From NCBI RefSeq assembly GCF_003711105.1, contig NZ_CP023865.1:3001001-3065000 (forward strand): 64,000 nt of DNA, given 5' to 3'. Both the position numbers and the translations under genes were made by a program. The number at the start of each line of letters is the position of its first letter. Position 1 is the first letter of the stretch. The notes beneath the pieces were generated by a model that saw only the letters and a list, made by a program, of their open reading frames with translations, ran no database searches and was not told where the DNA came from. Origin of the DNA: Actinoplanes teichomyceticus ATCC 31121. Lineage in GTDB: Bacteria; Actinomycetota; Actinomycetes; Mycobacteriales; Micromonosporaceae. This document shows, piece after piece, positions 18,172 through 28,200 of the stretch.

Positions 18172-19431
18172 TCAGCGGGTGGCGAGCACCCGGCCGACCG
18201 TGACCGGCAGGGTCAGCGGGCCGCGGATGATGCTGGCGTTGCGGCGGCGCGGCGCGCCGCCGCGGCGCAGGCCCGGCATCGTCTCGGCCAGCATGCGCAG
18301 CGCGATGCCGGCCTCCAGTCGGGCCAGCGGCGCGCCGATGCAATAGTGGATGCCGCTGGAGAAGGCCAGGTGGTCGGCTTCCGGGGTGCGGTGGATGTCG
18401 AACCGCGCCGCGTCGGTGTAGACGGCCGGGTCGCGGTTGGCGCCGCCGAGCAGGGACACGACGAACTGGCCGCGGCGCACCGGGACGCCGGCGACCTCGA
18501 CGTCCTCGCGGGCGCAGCGGGCGGTGCGCTGCACCGGCGGGTCCCAGCGCAGCGTCTCCTCGACGGCCGCGTCGGCCAGCCCGGCCGGATCGGCGCACAG
18601 CGCCGCCCACTGCCGCGGGTGGTCGAGCAGCGCGCCGACCGCGTTGCCGATCAGGTTGACGGTGGTCTCGAAGCCGGCCACCAGCAGCAGCCGGCACATC
18701 GGCAGCAACTCGTGCGACTCGATCCGGTCGCCCTCGGCGGCCAGGATCCGGCTCACCGCGTCGTCGCCCGGCTCCCGCCGGCGCAGCACGAACAGGCGGA
18801 TGAACACGTCGTCGATGGCGTCGCTGGCGGCTTTGAGCCGGGCCGCGTGCCGCAGCGAGCGGACCCCGTCGAGGGCGCTGCCGACCACCGCGCCGTGCTC
18901 GGCGAACGCCTCCGTGTCGGCGTCCGGGACACCCAGCAGATCGGTGATCACCGCGATCGGCAGCGGCGCGGCGAAGTCGTGCACCAGGTCGAAGGTGCCC
19001 TTCGCGGCGGCCGCGGCGAGCAGCTCGCCGACCACCCGCTCGACGAGCGGCCGGTAGCCGGCGATCTGTTTCGGACTGAACGCCGGCTGGGCCAGGCGGC
19101 GCAGGCGGGTGTGCTCCGGCGGGTCCTTGTCCAGGAACGACATGTCGATCTCGTCGCCGGGCGCGCCGGGGCCGTTCATCTCCACCGCGCGCGGGCCGAA
19201 CCGGCGGTCGCGCAACACCGAGTCGCAGACGGCGTGGGTCGCGCTCACGTAGTCGCCGAGCCGGGTCGGCATCAGCGGCCCGTACGCCCGCACCGCGTCG
19301 TAGATGGCATACGGATCGTCCCGCCCCGGGGCCAGGTGCAGCCGGGACAGCGGGTCCCGCCGCACCCGGCCCCAGTAGTGGATGGCGAGCTGGCGCCGGT
19401 AGAGCGCGGCGGCGAATCGCAGGGCCTGCAT
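18172..19431 (-). CDS. Cytochrome P450
   Basis: The 419-residue product is full length for a bacterial soluble P450. The heme-Cys loop is FSSGIHYCIGAPLARLE, the K-helix ExxR is in EETLRWDPP, and the I-helix is LLLVAGFETTVNLIGNA with the Glu-Thr-Thr oxygen-activation residues. It is a monooxygenase needing a ferredoxin and reductase that are not encoded nearby. It sits 45 bases downstream of the cellulase on the same strand, but the function need not be linked. Natural-product or xenobiotic oxidation are both possible. Confidence 0.93.
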   Translation of the reverse strand: MQALRFAAALYRRQLAIHYWGRVRRDPLSRLHLAPGRDDPYAIYDAVRAYGPLMPTRLGDYVSATHAVCDSVLRDRRFGPRAVEMNGPGAPGDEIDMSFLDKDPPEHTRLRRLAQPAFSPKQIAGYRPLVERVVGELLAAAAAKGTFDLVHDFAAPLPIAVITDLLGVPDADTEAFAEHGAVVGSALDGVRSLRHAARLKAASDAIDDVFIRLFVLRRREPGDDAVSRILAAEGDRIESHELLPMCRLLLVAGFETTVNLIGNAVGALLDHPRQWAALCADPAGLADAAVEETLRWDPPVQRTARCAREDVEVAGVPVRRGQFVVSLLGGANRDPAVYTDAARFDIHRTPEADHLAFSSGIHYCIGAPLARLEAGIALRMLAETMPGLRRGGAPRRRNASIIRGPLTLPVTVGRVLATR

Positions 19432-19476
19432 GACTCGCAGGTTACGCCACGAAACGCCGCCGTCGCGTCAGGTGAT

Positions 19477-21669
19477 CTAGGACAGTTCGGCGACGTAGCC
19501 GCTGAGCCGGACCAGCGCCGCGTTCCAGTTGATGGTCAGCTCGTTGGTGGACCAGGACTGGATGTCGTCGATGTAGCAGAACTGGCCGACGCAGCCGGTG
19601 AGCTTCTCCTGCGCCAGCGGGTCCTGGATCGACGAGTTCGGGCCGCCGGCGAGGCTGCCGGCCGGCGGGTTCGGCAGCGCCGGGTCCAGCTGGTGGGCGT
19701 ACCAGCGGCTGTGCTGGTTCTGGGCGCTGACCTCGCCGTACCCGGTGACGAACGAGATGTTCAGCGCGTTGCGGCCGAGCAGCCAGTCCAGCCCGGTCAC
19801 GACCCCGTCACGGTACCGGTCGCGGCCGGTGAGCTGGTGCGCGGCGGCGATCACGACCACGTTGTTGGCGACGATGCTCGCCGAGCCCCAGTCCCACGTG
19901 TTGTTCGCCGGAGCGTAGGCGACGCCGTACGGGTGCTCCTTCTGGATGGCCAGGTACTTGTCGGCACCGGCCAGCAGCTGCGCCCGGACCTTGGCCAGGC
20001 CGGGCAGCCGGTTCGGCAGCAGGGCCAGATCGATCTTGGCGGCGGCCGCGGTGGAGGCCCAGTCGAAGGCGACCGGCCCGAAGACGTCGGCGGTGTGCTC
20101 GGGCGAGGCCTGCACGTCGGTGGCGTACTGCTTCTCGCCGGTGGTCAGGTAGAGCTCGGCGGCCGCCCAGTAGAACTCGTCGGTGACCTTCGGGTCGTTG
20201 TAGGCGCCGCCGCCCACGCCGTCGGTCTCCGGGGCGTACACGATCGGGTTGGTCTTGGCGGCGGCGTAGGCCTTGCGCGCCGCGCCCAGCGCGCGGGCCG
20301 CGAACGCCGGGTCGAAGCGCTTGTAGATCCGGGCCGCCTGAGCCGCGGTGGCGGCCAGGTTCAGCGTCGCCGCGGTGGAGACCGGGTGCAGCTCACGCGG
20401 CTGCGGGTCGAGGTGCGGCAGCAGCGGCAGGCCGGTCCAGGCCTGGTCGTGGATCTTGTGGTGCACCATGCCGGACGGAGCCTGCATCTTCAGCAGGAAG
20501 TCCAGCTCCCAGCGCACCTCGTCGAGGATGTCCGGGACCCGGTTGCCGCTCTCCGGGATGGCCAGGTCGAGCCGGCCCGCGCCGCGGGAGTGCTCGTACT
20601 CGCTGAGCAGCTCCCAGACCGAGATGCCGCCGTTGACCACGTACTTGCCGTGGTCGCCGGCGTCGTACCAGCCGCCGCGCACGTCGAGCCGGTAGTCGCA
20701 GACGCCGGGCTGGCACGGCACGTTGCCGTCGCCCTGGTTGGGGGCCACGTCGACGTGGCCGGCCGGGCGGGCGTACCCGGGGCGCAGGTCGTCGCGGATC
20801 TCGATGCCGGACCGCTGGGTGTAGTAGAACTTCAGCGCGTCGGCGCGCAGCCGGTCGTAGGCGTCGCCGCCGATGTCGAACGGGCGGGAGGTCTGCCCGT
20901 CCGCGGTCAGCGTGTAGCCCTGGCCGGCCCGGGTGTACCGGCCGAAGTCGATGGTGTGCACGTTCTGGCCGGAGGACGCGTCGACGCCGCGCGGGGTGGT
21001 CCGGCCGCTGGCGACGACCTTGCCCGCGGCGTTGGCCAGCCGCCAGGGCAGGGCCGTCGTCGCCTCGGTGACCAGGGTGGCGGCCTTCGGCCCGGACGGC
21101 AGGTAGGCGACCTGGTTGACCCGGACCCGCGGCCCGGTGTCCGGCACGTAGACCTCCGGCGGCACGCCGCCGACCAGCGAGACGTTGTCCACGCAGAAGC
21201 GCCACGGTTCGGCGCTGCCGCCCAGCTGGAAGGCGACCTGTGCCTGGTCGGTGTCGGCCGAGGCGGTGAAGGTGTACTCGTAGTGCTTCAGGTCGCCGAG
21301 GACCGGCGACTGCTCGAAGTAGGTGTCGTACGGGCTGACCGCCAGCCCGGTGATGGCCCGGACCACGTGCCCGGCGTCGCCGGACGCGTCGAAGCTGAAC
21401 CGGTAGGTCTCGCCGGCGACCAGGTCGATGTCGTTCTGCCCGATCGCGGCGTCCCAGCGGTTGGTGGTGCCGCCGGGCACGTCCACGCAGGCTCGCCCGT
21501 CGACGCGGGTGATCGGCATGCCGGAGGTGGACCAGAAGGGATCGGTGGTGTCGTCGAAGCCGCCGTTGACGACCTGCTCGACCTCGTCGGCCGCGGCCGG
21601 GGCGGCGGCGCCGGCGACGAGCAGGGCGGCTATCGCAGCCACGGTTCGGGAGCGCTCCCATAGATGCAT
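19477..21669 (-). CDS. Secreted family 9 glycoside hydrolase (endoglucanase) with carbohydrate-binding module
   Basis: The protein has 730 residues. A signal peptide (~1-28, cut near AAAPAAADE) precedes a CBM4/9-type domain (~30-165, [16 protein letters not shown] to [11 protein letters not shown]). An Ig-like CelD N-terminal domain (~170-255, [11 protein letters not shown]) follows. The GH9 (alpha/alpha)6 barrel comes last, with [12 protein letters not shown] holding the catalytic Asp pair and [12 protein letters not shown] holding the acid Glu. It should cleave beta-1,4-glucan. It has its own promoter and a cellulose-regulator box at its 5' end (see 21647-21705). The ATG at 21669 is favoured because it supplies the Arg residues of the signal peptide. 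Confidence 0.92.
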   Translation of the reverse strand: MHLWERSRTVAAIAALLVAGAAAPAAADEVEQVVNGGFDDTTDPFWSTSGMPITRVDGRACVDVPGGTTNRWDAAIGQNDIDLVAGETYRFSFDASGDAGHVVRAITGLAVSPYDTYFEQSPVLGDLKHYEYTFTASADTDQAQVAFQLGGSAEPWRFCVDNVSLVGGVPPEVYVPDTGPRVRVNQVAYLPSGPKAATLVTEATTALPWRLANAAGKVVASGRTTPRGVDASSGQNVHTIDFGRYTRAGQGYTLTADGQTSRPFDIGGDAYDRLRADALKFYYTQRSGIEIRDDLRPGYARPAGHVDVAPNQGDGNVPCQPGVCDYRLDVRGGWYDAGDHGKYVVNGGISVWELLSEYEHSRGAGRLDLAIPESGNRVPDILDEVRWELDFLLKMQAPSGMVHHKIHDQAWTGLPLLPHLDPQPRELHPVSTAATLNLAATAAQAARIYKRFDPAFAARALGAARKAYAAAKTNPIVYAPETDGVGGGAYNDPKVTDEFYWAAAELYLTTGEKQYATDVQASPEHTADVFGPVAFDWASTAAAAKIDLALLPNRLPGLAKVRAQLLAGADKYLAIQKEHPYGVAYAPANNTWDWGSASIVANNVVVIAAAHQLTGRDRYRDGVVTGLDWLLGRNALNISFVTGYGEVSAQNQHSRWYAHQLDPALPNPPAGSLAGGPNSSIQDPLAQEKLTGCVGQFCYIDDIQSWSTNELTINWNAALVRLSGYVAELS
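21647..21660 (-). promoter_or_regulatory. CelR/CebR-type operator
   Basis: On the minus strand TGGGAGCGCTCCCG differs at one end base from TGGGAGCGCTCCCA. That is the operator of the LacI-family cellulose regulators CelR (Thermobifida) and CebR (Streptomyces), which are released by cellobiose or related cello-oligosaccharides. It covers codons 4-8 of the cellulase gene, about 10 bases after the likely transcription start, a roadblock position. Confidence 0.88.
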
Positions 21670-21676
21670 GGGAACG

Positions 21677-21705
21677 TATTTATTACATGTTCGTTACCGC
21701 GTCAA
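21677..21705 (-). promoter_or_regulatory. Promoter of the GH9 cellulase gene, probably leaderless
   Basis: On the minus strand TTGACG (21705-21700), a 17-base spacer and TAAATA (21682-21677) form a vegetative-type promoter. Transcription would begin about at the A of the ATG (21669), and no ribosome site precedes the ATG. The -35 overlaps the stop codon of the upstream ATP-grasp gene. Confidence 0.65.
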
Positions 21706-22940
21706 CGGTTCTGGTCGCGGATCCAGGCATCGATCAGCCCGGTGAAGTGCGCGAGGAACTTCTCGTGCTCGTGCACCGGGTACGTCGCGCGCACCGTCTC
21801 GCGCAGCAGCGAGGCGAACTCCTCCGAGGTCACCCAGTCGTAGACGATCCCGTCGACGGTGCTCAGATGCTTGTCGCAGAACTCCTGGTACCGCTCCACC
21901 TCGAAGTACCGGTCGGCCAGCGCCCGGTAGCGGGCCAGCTTCTCCGGGTACGACAACGCCGGATCGTCGGCCACCGCGAAGTAGTCCGCGGTGTCGGTGT
22001 CCAGGCGCATCCGCCGGCCGGTCACCACGCAGAACACCGTCCACCGCAGCAGCGCGGTCATCGCCCACGGGAAGTAGTAGTGCAGCGAGGTCAGCGCCAC
22101 GTCCGGGCAGGCGTTGGCGTAGTCGATCGGGTACACCTCGTCGCCGCGCACCAGCGACTCGCACGAGTTGAACTCCCACCGGAAGAACGCGTTGACCACC
22201 CGGGAGATGGTCACCACCTCCTCGCCGGCGCAGTCCGACAGGAAGTTGTGGTCGACCTGGTAGCGGGCGTGCATCGGCTGGTCCGGCTGGAACCGCATGA
22301 CCATCGTCTCCGGCCCGATGGTCAGCGAGCGGGCGAACGCGTCGTAGTCCTCGACGGACGCCTGCAGGTGCATCAGCCGCTCGCCGGACGCGTCGTAGGC
22401 CGCGTGCAGGTCCTCCTGGCTGCGGATCTTCGAGACGCCCACCCAGGCCCCGCCGTCGTAGGGCTTCATGTACAGCGGGTAGCCGATCGAGGCGGCCGTC
22501 GCCTCCAGGTCGAAGGGCCGGTTGTACCGGGCCGCGGTGTACGCCCACCGGGAGTTGTCCAGCGGATTCTTGAACGGCACCAGCACCGTGTCCGGCACCT
22601 TCAGCCCGAGCCGCATCATCGCGCAGTACGCCGCGTGCTTCTCCATCGACTGGAAGGTGAACGGGCTGTTCAGCAGGTACACGTCGTCCATCAGGGCGAT
22701 CTTCTTGAGCCACTCCCGCGGGTGGTAGTACCAGTACGCCAGCCGGTCGATGACCAGCTCGTGCTTCGGCTTGTCGCGCAGGTTGAACGGCTCGATGGTG
22801 ACCCGTACCGGCCGGGTGCGGTGCGAGAGCCCGTCCGGCCCGGTGACCGTACCCAGCCGGCGCAGCAGCGCCTCGAAGGCCCGTGGCCAGTCGTCCTCGG
22901 TGCCCAGCAGCAATCCGATGGTGTGCTCGACATCGGCCAC
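21702..22940 (-). CDS. ATP-grasp domain protein of unknown substrate
   Basis: The protein has 412 residues. The central part resembles ATP-grasp ligases. There is a KVPDTVLVPFK pre-domain, IGYPLYMKPYDGGAWVGVSKI as the ATP-binding Lys/glycine loop, and a late Asp/Asn metal-binding segment near VYPIDYANACPD. The enzymes join a carboxylate to an amine, thiol or similar group via an acyl phosphate. Neither partner can be named. The start is GTG at 22940 after AGGAGG, only 10 bases from the esterase stop. The three genes TPR, esterase and ATP-grasp therefore form one operon. Confidence 0.78.
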   Translation of the reverse strand: MADVEHTIGLLLGTEDDWPRAFEALLRRLGTVTGPDGLSHRTRPVRVTIEPFNLRDKPKHELVIDRLAYWYYHPREWLKKIALMDDVYLLNSPFTFQSMEKHAAYCAMMRLGLKVPDTVLVPFKNPLDNSRWAYTAARYNRPFDLEATAASIGYPLYMKPYDGGAWVGVSKIRSQEDLHAAYDASGERLMHLQASVEDYDAFARSLTIGPETMVMRFQPDQPMHARYQVDHNFLSDCAGEEVVTISRVVNAFFRWEFNSCESLVRGDEVYPIDYANACPDVALTSLHYYFPWAMTALLRWTVFCVVTGRRMRLDTDTADYFAVADDPALSYPEKLARYRALADRYFEVERYQEFCDKHLSTVDGIVYDWVTSEEFASLLRETVRATYPVHEHEKFLAHFTGLIDAWIRDQNR

Positions 22941-22950
22941 GATCGCCTCC

Positions 22951-23658
22951 TCAGTTCGGCCAGGCCCGGTTCAGCAGGGTGGTCAGGTGGGGATCCAGCG
23001 CCTCGCGCCAGGTGGTCCAGTCGTGCCCACCGGGGCCGACGGCGAGGGTCACCGCATACCCCTGTCTGCGCAGCGCATCCGCCATGTCCCGGTTGTTGGC
23101 CAGGTTCTCCTCGACGGTGCCGCAGGTCAGGGTCGCGGGCACGGCCGGCCCGCGGCCGGCGACCAGCACCCGCCGGACGTAGCGCACGATGCGCGACCAG
23201 CGCCGGAAGCCGGACTCCTGGCGGTCGTGGCGGGCCTGGAAGTAGCTGCCCGACTGCAGGAAGAGGCCGGCGAAGCCGGCCGGGTGGCAGCGCTGCGCGT
23301 GCAGCATGGCGAGCGCGCCGAGGCTGACGCCGGCGCCGACGGCGCGGCGCGTCCCGAGGCGGGCCCGCAGGCGCGGCAGGGTGTCCAGGGCGAGCGATTC
23401 GGCGTACGCCGGGCAGGCCGAATACCACTCGTCGCGGTCCCCGCTCGGCAGCAGCACCAGGTGGTACGCCGGTTCCCGGCCCCGCTCGGCGGCGCGCGCC
23501 GCGTGCTCGGCGAGCCCGCCGCGGCGCTGGTACTCCGGCCCGTCGTGGGCGATGAGCATCCGGTCGGTGTCCTGCCCGGGCGACCAGATCCGGGCGGTCA
23601 CCACGGATTGCAGGGCGGGCATCGGCAGGCGGATCCTCCGCCATCGGCCCGCTCCCAT
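22951..23658 (-). CDS. Esterase of the enterochelin-esterase/esterase-D type (alpha/beta hydrolase)
   Basis: The protein has 235 residues. GAGVSLGALAMLHAQ gives the GxSxG nucleophile elbow and GGHDWTTWREAL the catalytic His. A CGTVEENLANNRDMADAL segment is typical of the IroE/Fes-like putative esterase family (PF00756). No signal peptide is visible, so it is likely cytoplasmic. It lies between a TPR protein and an ATP-grasp protein with gaps of 9 and 10 bases, suggesting it hydrolyses or transfers what the ATP-grasp enzyme makes, or the reverse. The start at 23658 is accepted; an internal ATG 12 codons on is possible. Confidence 0.82.
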   Translation of the reverse strand: MGAGRWRRIRLPMPALQSVVTARIWSPGQDTDRMLIAHDGPEYQRRGGLAEHAARAAERGREPAYHLVLLPSGDRDEWYSACPAYAESLALDTLPRLRARLGTRRAVGAGVSLGALAMLHAQRCHPAGFAGLFLQSGSYFQARHDRQESGFRRWSRIVRYVRRVLVAGRGPAVPATLTCGTVEENLANNRDMADALRRQGYAVTLAVGPGGHDWTTWREALDPHLTTLLNRAWPN

Positions 23659-23667
23659 GCACGCACC

Positions 23668-24582
23668 CTAACTCCGCGCCGTGCTTCGCGCCGTGCTTCG
23701 CGGCGGCTGGGCGGCCATCGTGGCGCCCGGCTCGGCGGCCCGGCGGTCCCCGCGCCGATTCCGGCGGGCCGGTCCGTCCGCGCCGGGCCCGCCGCCGGCG
23801 CCGGCCAGCTCCGCCATGCGCGCGGCCACGTCGTCGACCAGGTCCGGATCGCCGGTCGCCGCCGCGGCCCGCAGCAGCACGCCCAGCGCCGCCTCGGTCC
23901 GTTCGGCCGGGCAGTGCGGCAGCAGGGCGGGCAGCCGTGCGGTCATCAGGTCCACCGCGGATCGCGGGTGGTCCCGGTGCCGGTGCAGGAAGCCGCCGCG
24001 CAGGGTGATCGCGTCCAGCGCGTTGTCCGGCGCGACGCGGTGGTGCGTCGACAGCTCGATGGCGTGCCGGGTCAGCCGGTCCAGCCGGTCGGTGTCGCCG
24101 CGCAGCGCCGCGGCGTCCGCCCGGTTCAGCACCGACCGCAGGTAGTCGTCCACCGCCGCGGGCAGCGCGCTGCGGAACAGCCGCTCGGCGGCCGCGAAGC
24201 GGGTCTCGGCCTCGGCCAGGTGCGCCGGCGCCGCCCGGCCGGCCTGCCGGGCCAGCTCCACCTCGACCACGCCGAGGTTGTCGTAGGTGATCGCCCGCCC
24301 GACCGGGTCGCCGACCAGCGGCCCCACCTCCAGCGAGCGGACCAGGTAGCGCTTGGCCAGGGCGAGCTCGCCCCGCTCGTGGGCGGTCAGCGCGAGGTTG
24401 TTCAGGATCGCCGAGTGCGTCCCGGGGTCCGGCTCGGGCGCCGCCGCGAGCGTGTGCAGAGCCCGCGCGAAGTGCTCGGCGGCCTCCGCCGGGCGGCCGG
24501 ACCGGCGCAGCAGCTCCCCGCGCTCGTTCTCGGCGGCCGCGATGGTCACGGCAGCATGCGCGCTCCGGTAGATCTCCGCCAC
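23668..24582 (-). CDS. TPR-repeat protein
   Basis: The protein has 304 residues. It is built of helical repeats resembling tetratricopeptide units: NERGELLRRSGRPAEAAEHFARAL, NNLALTAHERGELALAKRYL and DNLGVVEVELARQAG. The C-terminal ~45 residues are Arg/Pro/Ser rich and end in a duplicated STARSTARS. No DNA-binding or enzymatic domain is visible. It is probably a scaffold or regulator for the esterase and ATP-grasp enzymes downstream. It is the first gene of the operon, 42 bases after a good -10 hexamer. Confidence 0.75.
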   Translation of the reverse strand: MAEIYRSAHAAVTIAAAENERGELLRRSGRPAEAAEHFARALHTLAAAPEPDPGTHSAILNNLALTAHERGELALAKRYLVRSLEVGPLVGDPVGRAITYDNLGVVEVELARQAGRAAPAHLAEAETRFAAAERLFRSALPAAVDDYLRSVLNRADAAALRGDTDRLDRLTRHAIELSTHHRVAPDNALDAITLRGGFLHRHRDHPRSAVDLMTARLPALLPHCPAERTEAALGVLLRAAAATGDPDLVDDVAARMAELAGAGGGPGADGPARRNRRGDRRAAEPGATMAAQPPRSTARSTARS

Positions 24583-24623
24583 CCGACCTCCAGTTGCCGC
24601 CCGCCCGGCCCGGCGGTCCGATC

Positions 24624-24653
24624 AGTATAAAAAATGACATATCGGAAATATCG
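24624..24653 (-). promoter_or_regulatory. Promoter of the TPR/esterase/ATP-grasp operon
   Basis: On the minus strand TATACT (24629-24624) is a near-perfect -10 hexamer, 42 bases from the first start codon. No good -35 is seen. Instead two direct copies of CGATAT (ATATCG at 24639 and 24648 on the plus strand) occupy that space, as an activator site would. The AT-richness stands out from the surroundings. Confidence 0.55.
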
Positions 24654-24724
24654 TCCCTCCCGGTGGGGTGTCGGCGGCCACCCGGACCATCCCGGGCACG
24701 GTTCAGCGGCCCTATGGTGTCGGC

Positions 24725-25150
24725 ATGCGGATCCGGATCGAGGGGCGCGACCTGCCGCAGTCGGCGCAACTGCGGTTGAACGACGTGCACGTGGGGGTCC
24801 AGCGGCGCGCCGAGGTGGTCGGCCGGGTCCCGGTGACCGCGGACACCGCGGTCTGGGCGTTCGAGGTGACCGCCCGCGAGGTGGACGGGCTGCTCGACGT
24901 CGGCGGGCCCTGGGTGCACGGCCGGCCCGGCGCCCGCTTCCTGTACCTGGGCTGGGGCGCCGGGCGCGGCGCCGAGTTCGCCGTGTTCCGGCGCGCGAAG
25001 CTGCTGTTCGGCGATGTGCCGGGGCCACTGCTGCGCGGCGCCTTCACCGGGCCGGGGGTGCTGGTGGGGCGCCTGCGGCTGACCGACGAGGCGGGCGGCC
25101 CGCGCGGCGCGCGGGTGCGCCCACCCGTGATCGCCTGGGCCCTGGAGTGA
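24725..25150 (+). CDS. DUF5990 family protein
   Basis: The protein has 141 residues. MRIRIEGRDLP at the N-terminus, NDVHVGVQRR, VHGRPGARFLYLGWG and FAVFRRAKLLFGDVP match the DUF5990 pattern known from actinobacteria and others. The function is unknown. The compact beta-rich sequence suggests a single small domain. The ATG at 24725 is chosen because the family begins there; the extension upstream is not conserved in style. It is divergent from the TPR operon. Confidence 0.8.
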   Translation: MRIRIEGRDLPQSAQLRLNDVHVGVQRRAEVVGRVPVTADTAVWAFEVTAREVDGLLDVGGPWVHGRPGARFLYLGWGAGRGAEFAVFRRAKLLFGDVPGPLLRGAFTGPGVLVGRLRLTDEAGGPRGARVRPPVIAWALE

Positions 25151-25292
25151 CGCCGCCGGCCGGCGCGGGCCCGGGACGTCCCGGGGCGCCGGTCCGGGGT
25201 ACGCCGGCAGGGCGCCCCGGGCGGCTTCGCCCGCCGGTCGCGGCCGGTGGGCGGCTCGGAAAGTGTCGCAGGGGCGGCCTAGAGTCGTCGGC

Positions 25293-28200
25293 GTGCCGAA
25301 CCTGCTGCCCACCGCCGAGCCGGGCGTCCGCGTCCTGCACGGTTTCGTCTCCCGCGACGGCGGGCTGAACCTGTGGGCCGAGGGCGGCACGCCGACCGTC
25401 GGGCCGGCGGGTGGCCGCGGGGCCCCGTGGCACCCGTTCGCGGTGCCGGCCGGTGAGCTGCCGCCCGGTGAGCGGCGCGGGCCCGCGCTGCTGATGCTGC
25501 CCTCCACCGGGGCCGGCCCGCTGCCGTCGCCGCAGGTCGGCGTGCCACCCCGGCGCGGAGTGCGGCGGGCGCGGGTGTGGCGGGTGCCGGCCGTCGGCGT
25601 GCCGTTCCTCGACGCCGACCTGGCAGCCGAGTTCGACGGGCGGATCTCGCCGGGGGTCCGCTGGATGATCGAGCTGTGCGGGTTCGCCGCGAGCCTGGTG
25701 CGGCGCGGCCGGGTGCTGCCCGGCGTGCGCCTCGACGGCGCGCGCCCGGTGGCGTGCTGGCGGCCGGTGCTGATCGGCGCCGACGCGGCCCGGCACGGCA
25801 CGCTGCTGGAGCGGATGCCGCCCGCCTGCCGGGCGGACACGTCCGGCCCCGGTCCATCGGTGCGCCGCCCCGGCGCGGGCCCCGCGGGATCGGCGGGGGA
25901 GCTGCTCACCGCCGCGCTGGAGCGGCTGGTCGACGGCCTGGCCCGGACCCGGCTGGCCGAGGCCGGGGTGACCCTGGCTGGGGACGGGTGGCTGGCCGCG
26001 CTGACCGGCGAGCCCGAGTTCGACGCCCCGACCGACCGGCTGGACGAGCTGATCCGCTCCCTCGACGGCTGGTTCGCCCAGGCCGCCCGCGGCTCCGAGG
26101 TGCGGGTCTGCTTCCGGCTGAGCGACCCGCGCGAGCACGAGCCGGTCCTGCCCGGCGACGTCCGGTTGCCGCACGACGCCTGGCGCCTGGAGTTCCTGCT
26201 GCAGGCCGCGGACGAGCCGAGCGTGCTGGTCCCGGCCGCCGACGTCTGGCGGGACCGGTTCACCCCGCTACGCCGCTGGACCTCCTATCCGCAGGAGCGG
26301 CTGCTCGCCGGACTGGGCCGCGCCGCCCGGCTCCACCCGGCGCTCGGCGAGGCGCTGCGCGAGGCACACCCGGCGGAGATGATCCTGGACACCGAGGGCG
26401 CGCACGGCTTCCTGCGCCACGCCGGGCTGCTGGCGGACGCCGGCTACGGCGTGCTGCTGCCGGCCTGGTGGCGGCGGCGCCCCGGGCTCGGTCTGTCGCT
26501 GCGGGTGCGCAGCCGGGAGCCGATCGCGCCGGTGCTGCGCGACCACGCCGCCGGGCTGCGTGACCTGGTCGACTACCGGTGGGGGCTGGCCCTCGGCGGG
26601 CGTACGCTCACCGAGGACGACCTGGCCGACCTGGCGCGGGCCAAGGTTCCGCTGGTCAAGCTGCGCGGGCGCTGGGTGTTCCTGGACCCGGAGCGGCTGG
26701 CCGCCGGGTTGGCCTTCCTGCGCCGGGGCGGCGGCACGATGACCGCCGGCGACGCGCTGCGGATGATCCGGCTGCTGCCGCCGGAGGAGCTGCCGCTGCC
26801 GGTCACCGACGCGCGCGGCGAGGGCTGGCTGGCCGGCCTGCTCAGCGGGGAGCTCGACGAGCGGCTGGAGCTGCTGGAGCCGCCCGGCGAGTTGCGGGCG
26901 GTGCTGCGGCCGTACCAGGTCCGGGGTTTCTCCTGGCTGGCCTTCATGGACTCGCTGGGCCTGGGCGCCTGCCTGGCCGACGACATGGGGCTGGGCAAGA
27001 CGATCCAGCTGCTCACCCTGCTGCTGCATCGGCGGGACGGCCCGGCGTTGCTGGTCTGCCCGCTGTCGGTGCTGGGCAACTGGCAGCGGGAGGCGCAGCG
27101 GTTCGCGCCGGCCCTGCGGGTCCGGGTGCTGCACGGCGCCGACCGGGCCGATCCGGCGCGGCTCGCCGACGGAGCCGACCTGCTCCTGACGACGTATGCG
27201 ACCGCGGTCCGCGACGCCGACGCGCTCGCCGCGGTGCAGTGGGACCGGGTGGTGCTCGACGAGGCGCAGCACATCAAGAACAGCGCGGGCGCGGCGGCCC
27301 GGGCGGTGCGGCGCTTCCCGGCCCGCAACCGGATCGCGCTGACCGGCACCCCGGTGGAGAACCGGCTGGCCGAGCTGTGGTCGATCCTGGACTTCGTCAA
27401 TCCGGGCGTGCTGGCCTCCGCGCACACCTTCCGGGCCCGGTTCGCCGTCCCGATCGAGCGGTACTCCGACGAGGACGCCGCCGCCCGGCTGCGCCAGGCC
27501 ACCCGCCCGTTCCTGCTGCGCCGCACCAAGGCCGACCCGGGCATCGCCGGTGACCTGCCCGCGAAACGGCACGTCCGGCACCTGTGCGGGATGACCACCG
27601 AGCAGGTCAGCCTCTACCGCGCCGTCCTCGACGAGCTGATGGAGCGCCTCGCCGAGCCGGGCGGCACCCGCGGCAAGGGGCTGGTGCTGGCCGCCATGAC
27701 CAAGCTGAAACAGGTCTGCGTGCACCCGGCGCTGCTGCTCAAGGACGCGTCGCCGCTGCCCGGGCGATCCGGCAAAATCGACCGGCTGGAGGAGATCGTC
27801 GACCACGCTCTGGGCGGCGGCGAGAGCGTGCTGTGCTTCACCCAGTTCGCCCGGTTCGGCGGGATGCTCGCCCCGCACCTGGCCGCGCGCTTCGGGGTGC
27901 CGGTGCCGTTCCTGCACGGCGGCACGCCGCGCGGCGCCCGGGACGCGATGGTCGCCGAATTCCAGCAGGCCCAGCGGCCCGGCGTGTTCGTGCTGTCGCT
28001 GAAGGCGGGCGGTACCGGGCTGAACCTGACCGCCGCCAACCACGTCGTGCACCTCGACCGCTGGTGGAACCCGGCGACCGAGACGCAGGCCAGCGACCGT
28101 GCGTTCCGGATCGGGCAGCGCCGCGACGTGCACGTGCACACCCTGGTCTGTCTCGGCACCCTGGAGGAACGCATCGACCAGTTGCTGTCCGACAAGGGCG

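Noticed and set aside
17719..21663. 1300-codon plus-strand frame opposite P450 and cellulase
   Set aside because: It has no family features, and both minus-strand genes have complete catalytic motifs.
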